Source of the DNA: Betaproteobacteria bacterium
GTDB lineage: Bacteria > Pseudomonadota > Gammaproteobacteria > Burkholderiales > Burkholderiaceae_C
Assembly: GCA_016716535.1 (NCBI GenBank)
Contig: JADJWD010000007.1
Coordinates: 186,001 to 250,000 of the forward strand
Length of the DNA stretch: 64,000 bases
Direction: 5' to 3'
The first letter of the stretch is position 1. The number at the start of each line of letters is the position of its first letter. Made by a program: the position numbers and the translations under genes. This document shows, in pieces, positions 63,818 through 64,000 of the stretch. The notes beneath the pieces were generated by a model, which saw only the letters and a program-made list of their open reading frames with translations, was not told the origin of the DNA and made no database searches.

Positions 63818-64000
63818 ATGAATCCCGCTTCCCCGACACCCGCGCCGGCACGCGACGACAAGGCGCCCGCCACCGGCAACTTCCTGCGCGCGATCATCGA
63901 ACGCGACCTCGACAGCGGCACCTACGACGGCCGCCCGTTCGGCGGCAGCCCCGGCGACGCCGCGCACCACGCGCAAGGCGCGCCCGACCCGGCGCGCATC
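63818..64000 (+). CDS. glnS: Glutaminyl-tRNA synthetase, N-terminal fragment
   Basis: The 61 visible residues are MNPASPTPAPARDDKAPATG followed by NFLRAIIERDLDSGTYDG and GGSPGDAAHHAQGAPDPARI, running off the end of the window. The NFLRAIIERDL phrase and the following insert before the expected PPEPNGYLHIGH motif are typical of bacterial GlnRS from betaproteobacteria. A TAGAAT-like -10 (63791-63796) lies just upstream. Only the N-terminus is present, so the assignment rests on a short match. Confidence 0.72.
   Translation, partial: MNPASPTPAPARDDKAPATGNFLRAIIERDLDSGTYDGRPFGGSPGDAAHHAQGAPDPARI

Overview
The window is very GC-rich chromosomal DNA with tightly packed genes and many ATGA or GTGA stop/start overlaps. 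The gene order yebC-purD-hemF-nadD-rsfS-rlmH-maf-rng, the Tol-Pal genes, a lone class II ribonucleotide reductase and the general protein flavour point to a betaproteobacterium of the order Burkholderiales, probably in the Rubrivivax/Leptothrix/Methylibium neighbourhood. The genus is an inference from memory of protein families, not from a search.

Layout. 1-981: the end of a periplasmic binding protein and a broken lactonase gene. 1072-8973 (minus strand): B12-dependent ribonucleotide reductase, a secreted penicillin-acylase-type hydrolase, an AhpD-like protein and MsbA. 9145-14043 (plus): tolB, pal, cpoB, a YeeE-type sulfur permease and tcdA. 14077-14294: two tandem tRNA-Lys genes (UUU, CUU). 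14295-15300: a small accessory patch with a ribbon-helix-helix-like/coiled-coil gene pair and a decayed PemK-like toxin. 15303-19428: a large hybrid sensor kinase overlapping a DUF2478 gene. 19578-23667: glyoxalase-II-type hydrolase, katG, thioesterase. 23683-27795 (minus): the lower 3-oxoadipate route (maleylacetate reductase and 3-oxoadipate CoA-transferase) with a cupin and an NAD(P)-binding protein. 28303-29450: yaeQ and a vapB antitoxin with a broken vapC. 29545-38535: conserved housekeeping block, interrupted by a divergent lipoprotein/nagA pair; in it nadD and rsfS are one uninterrupted reading frame. 38861-46315: HerA-like ATPase, a T-shaped palindromic element, SnoaL-like protein, M14 carboxypeptidase, DUF1499 protein, and an ECF sigma factor with a cupin partner.

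46562-63738 is the most specialised region: an aryl-polyene-type (APE/xanthomonadin-like) pigment cluster in two convergent operons. The plus-strand operon supplies acyl carrier protein, membrane protein, a fused AMP-ligase/dehydratase, acyltransferase, LolA-like carrier, MMPL exporter, methyltransferase, ketosynthase, chain-length-factor-like protein, second dehydratase, ketoreductase and a lipoprotein hydrolase. The minus-strand operon supplies a UbiE-type methyltransferase, a flavoprotein carrying all three flavin-dependent halogenase signatures, a MipA-type outer-membrane protein, an acyltransferase and a glycosyltransferase. Together they are predicted to start on an aromatic acyl unit, extend it to a polyene, possibly halogenate and methylate it, and attach it to a lipid in the outer membrane. 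The window closes with the start of glnS.

Recurrent themes are gene decay by frame-shifting internal deletion (lactonase, PemK-like, VapC), in-frame fusion (nadD-rsfS, AMP-ligase/dehydratase), and short palindromic repeats, one of which has entered a coding sequence.
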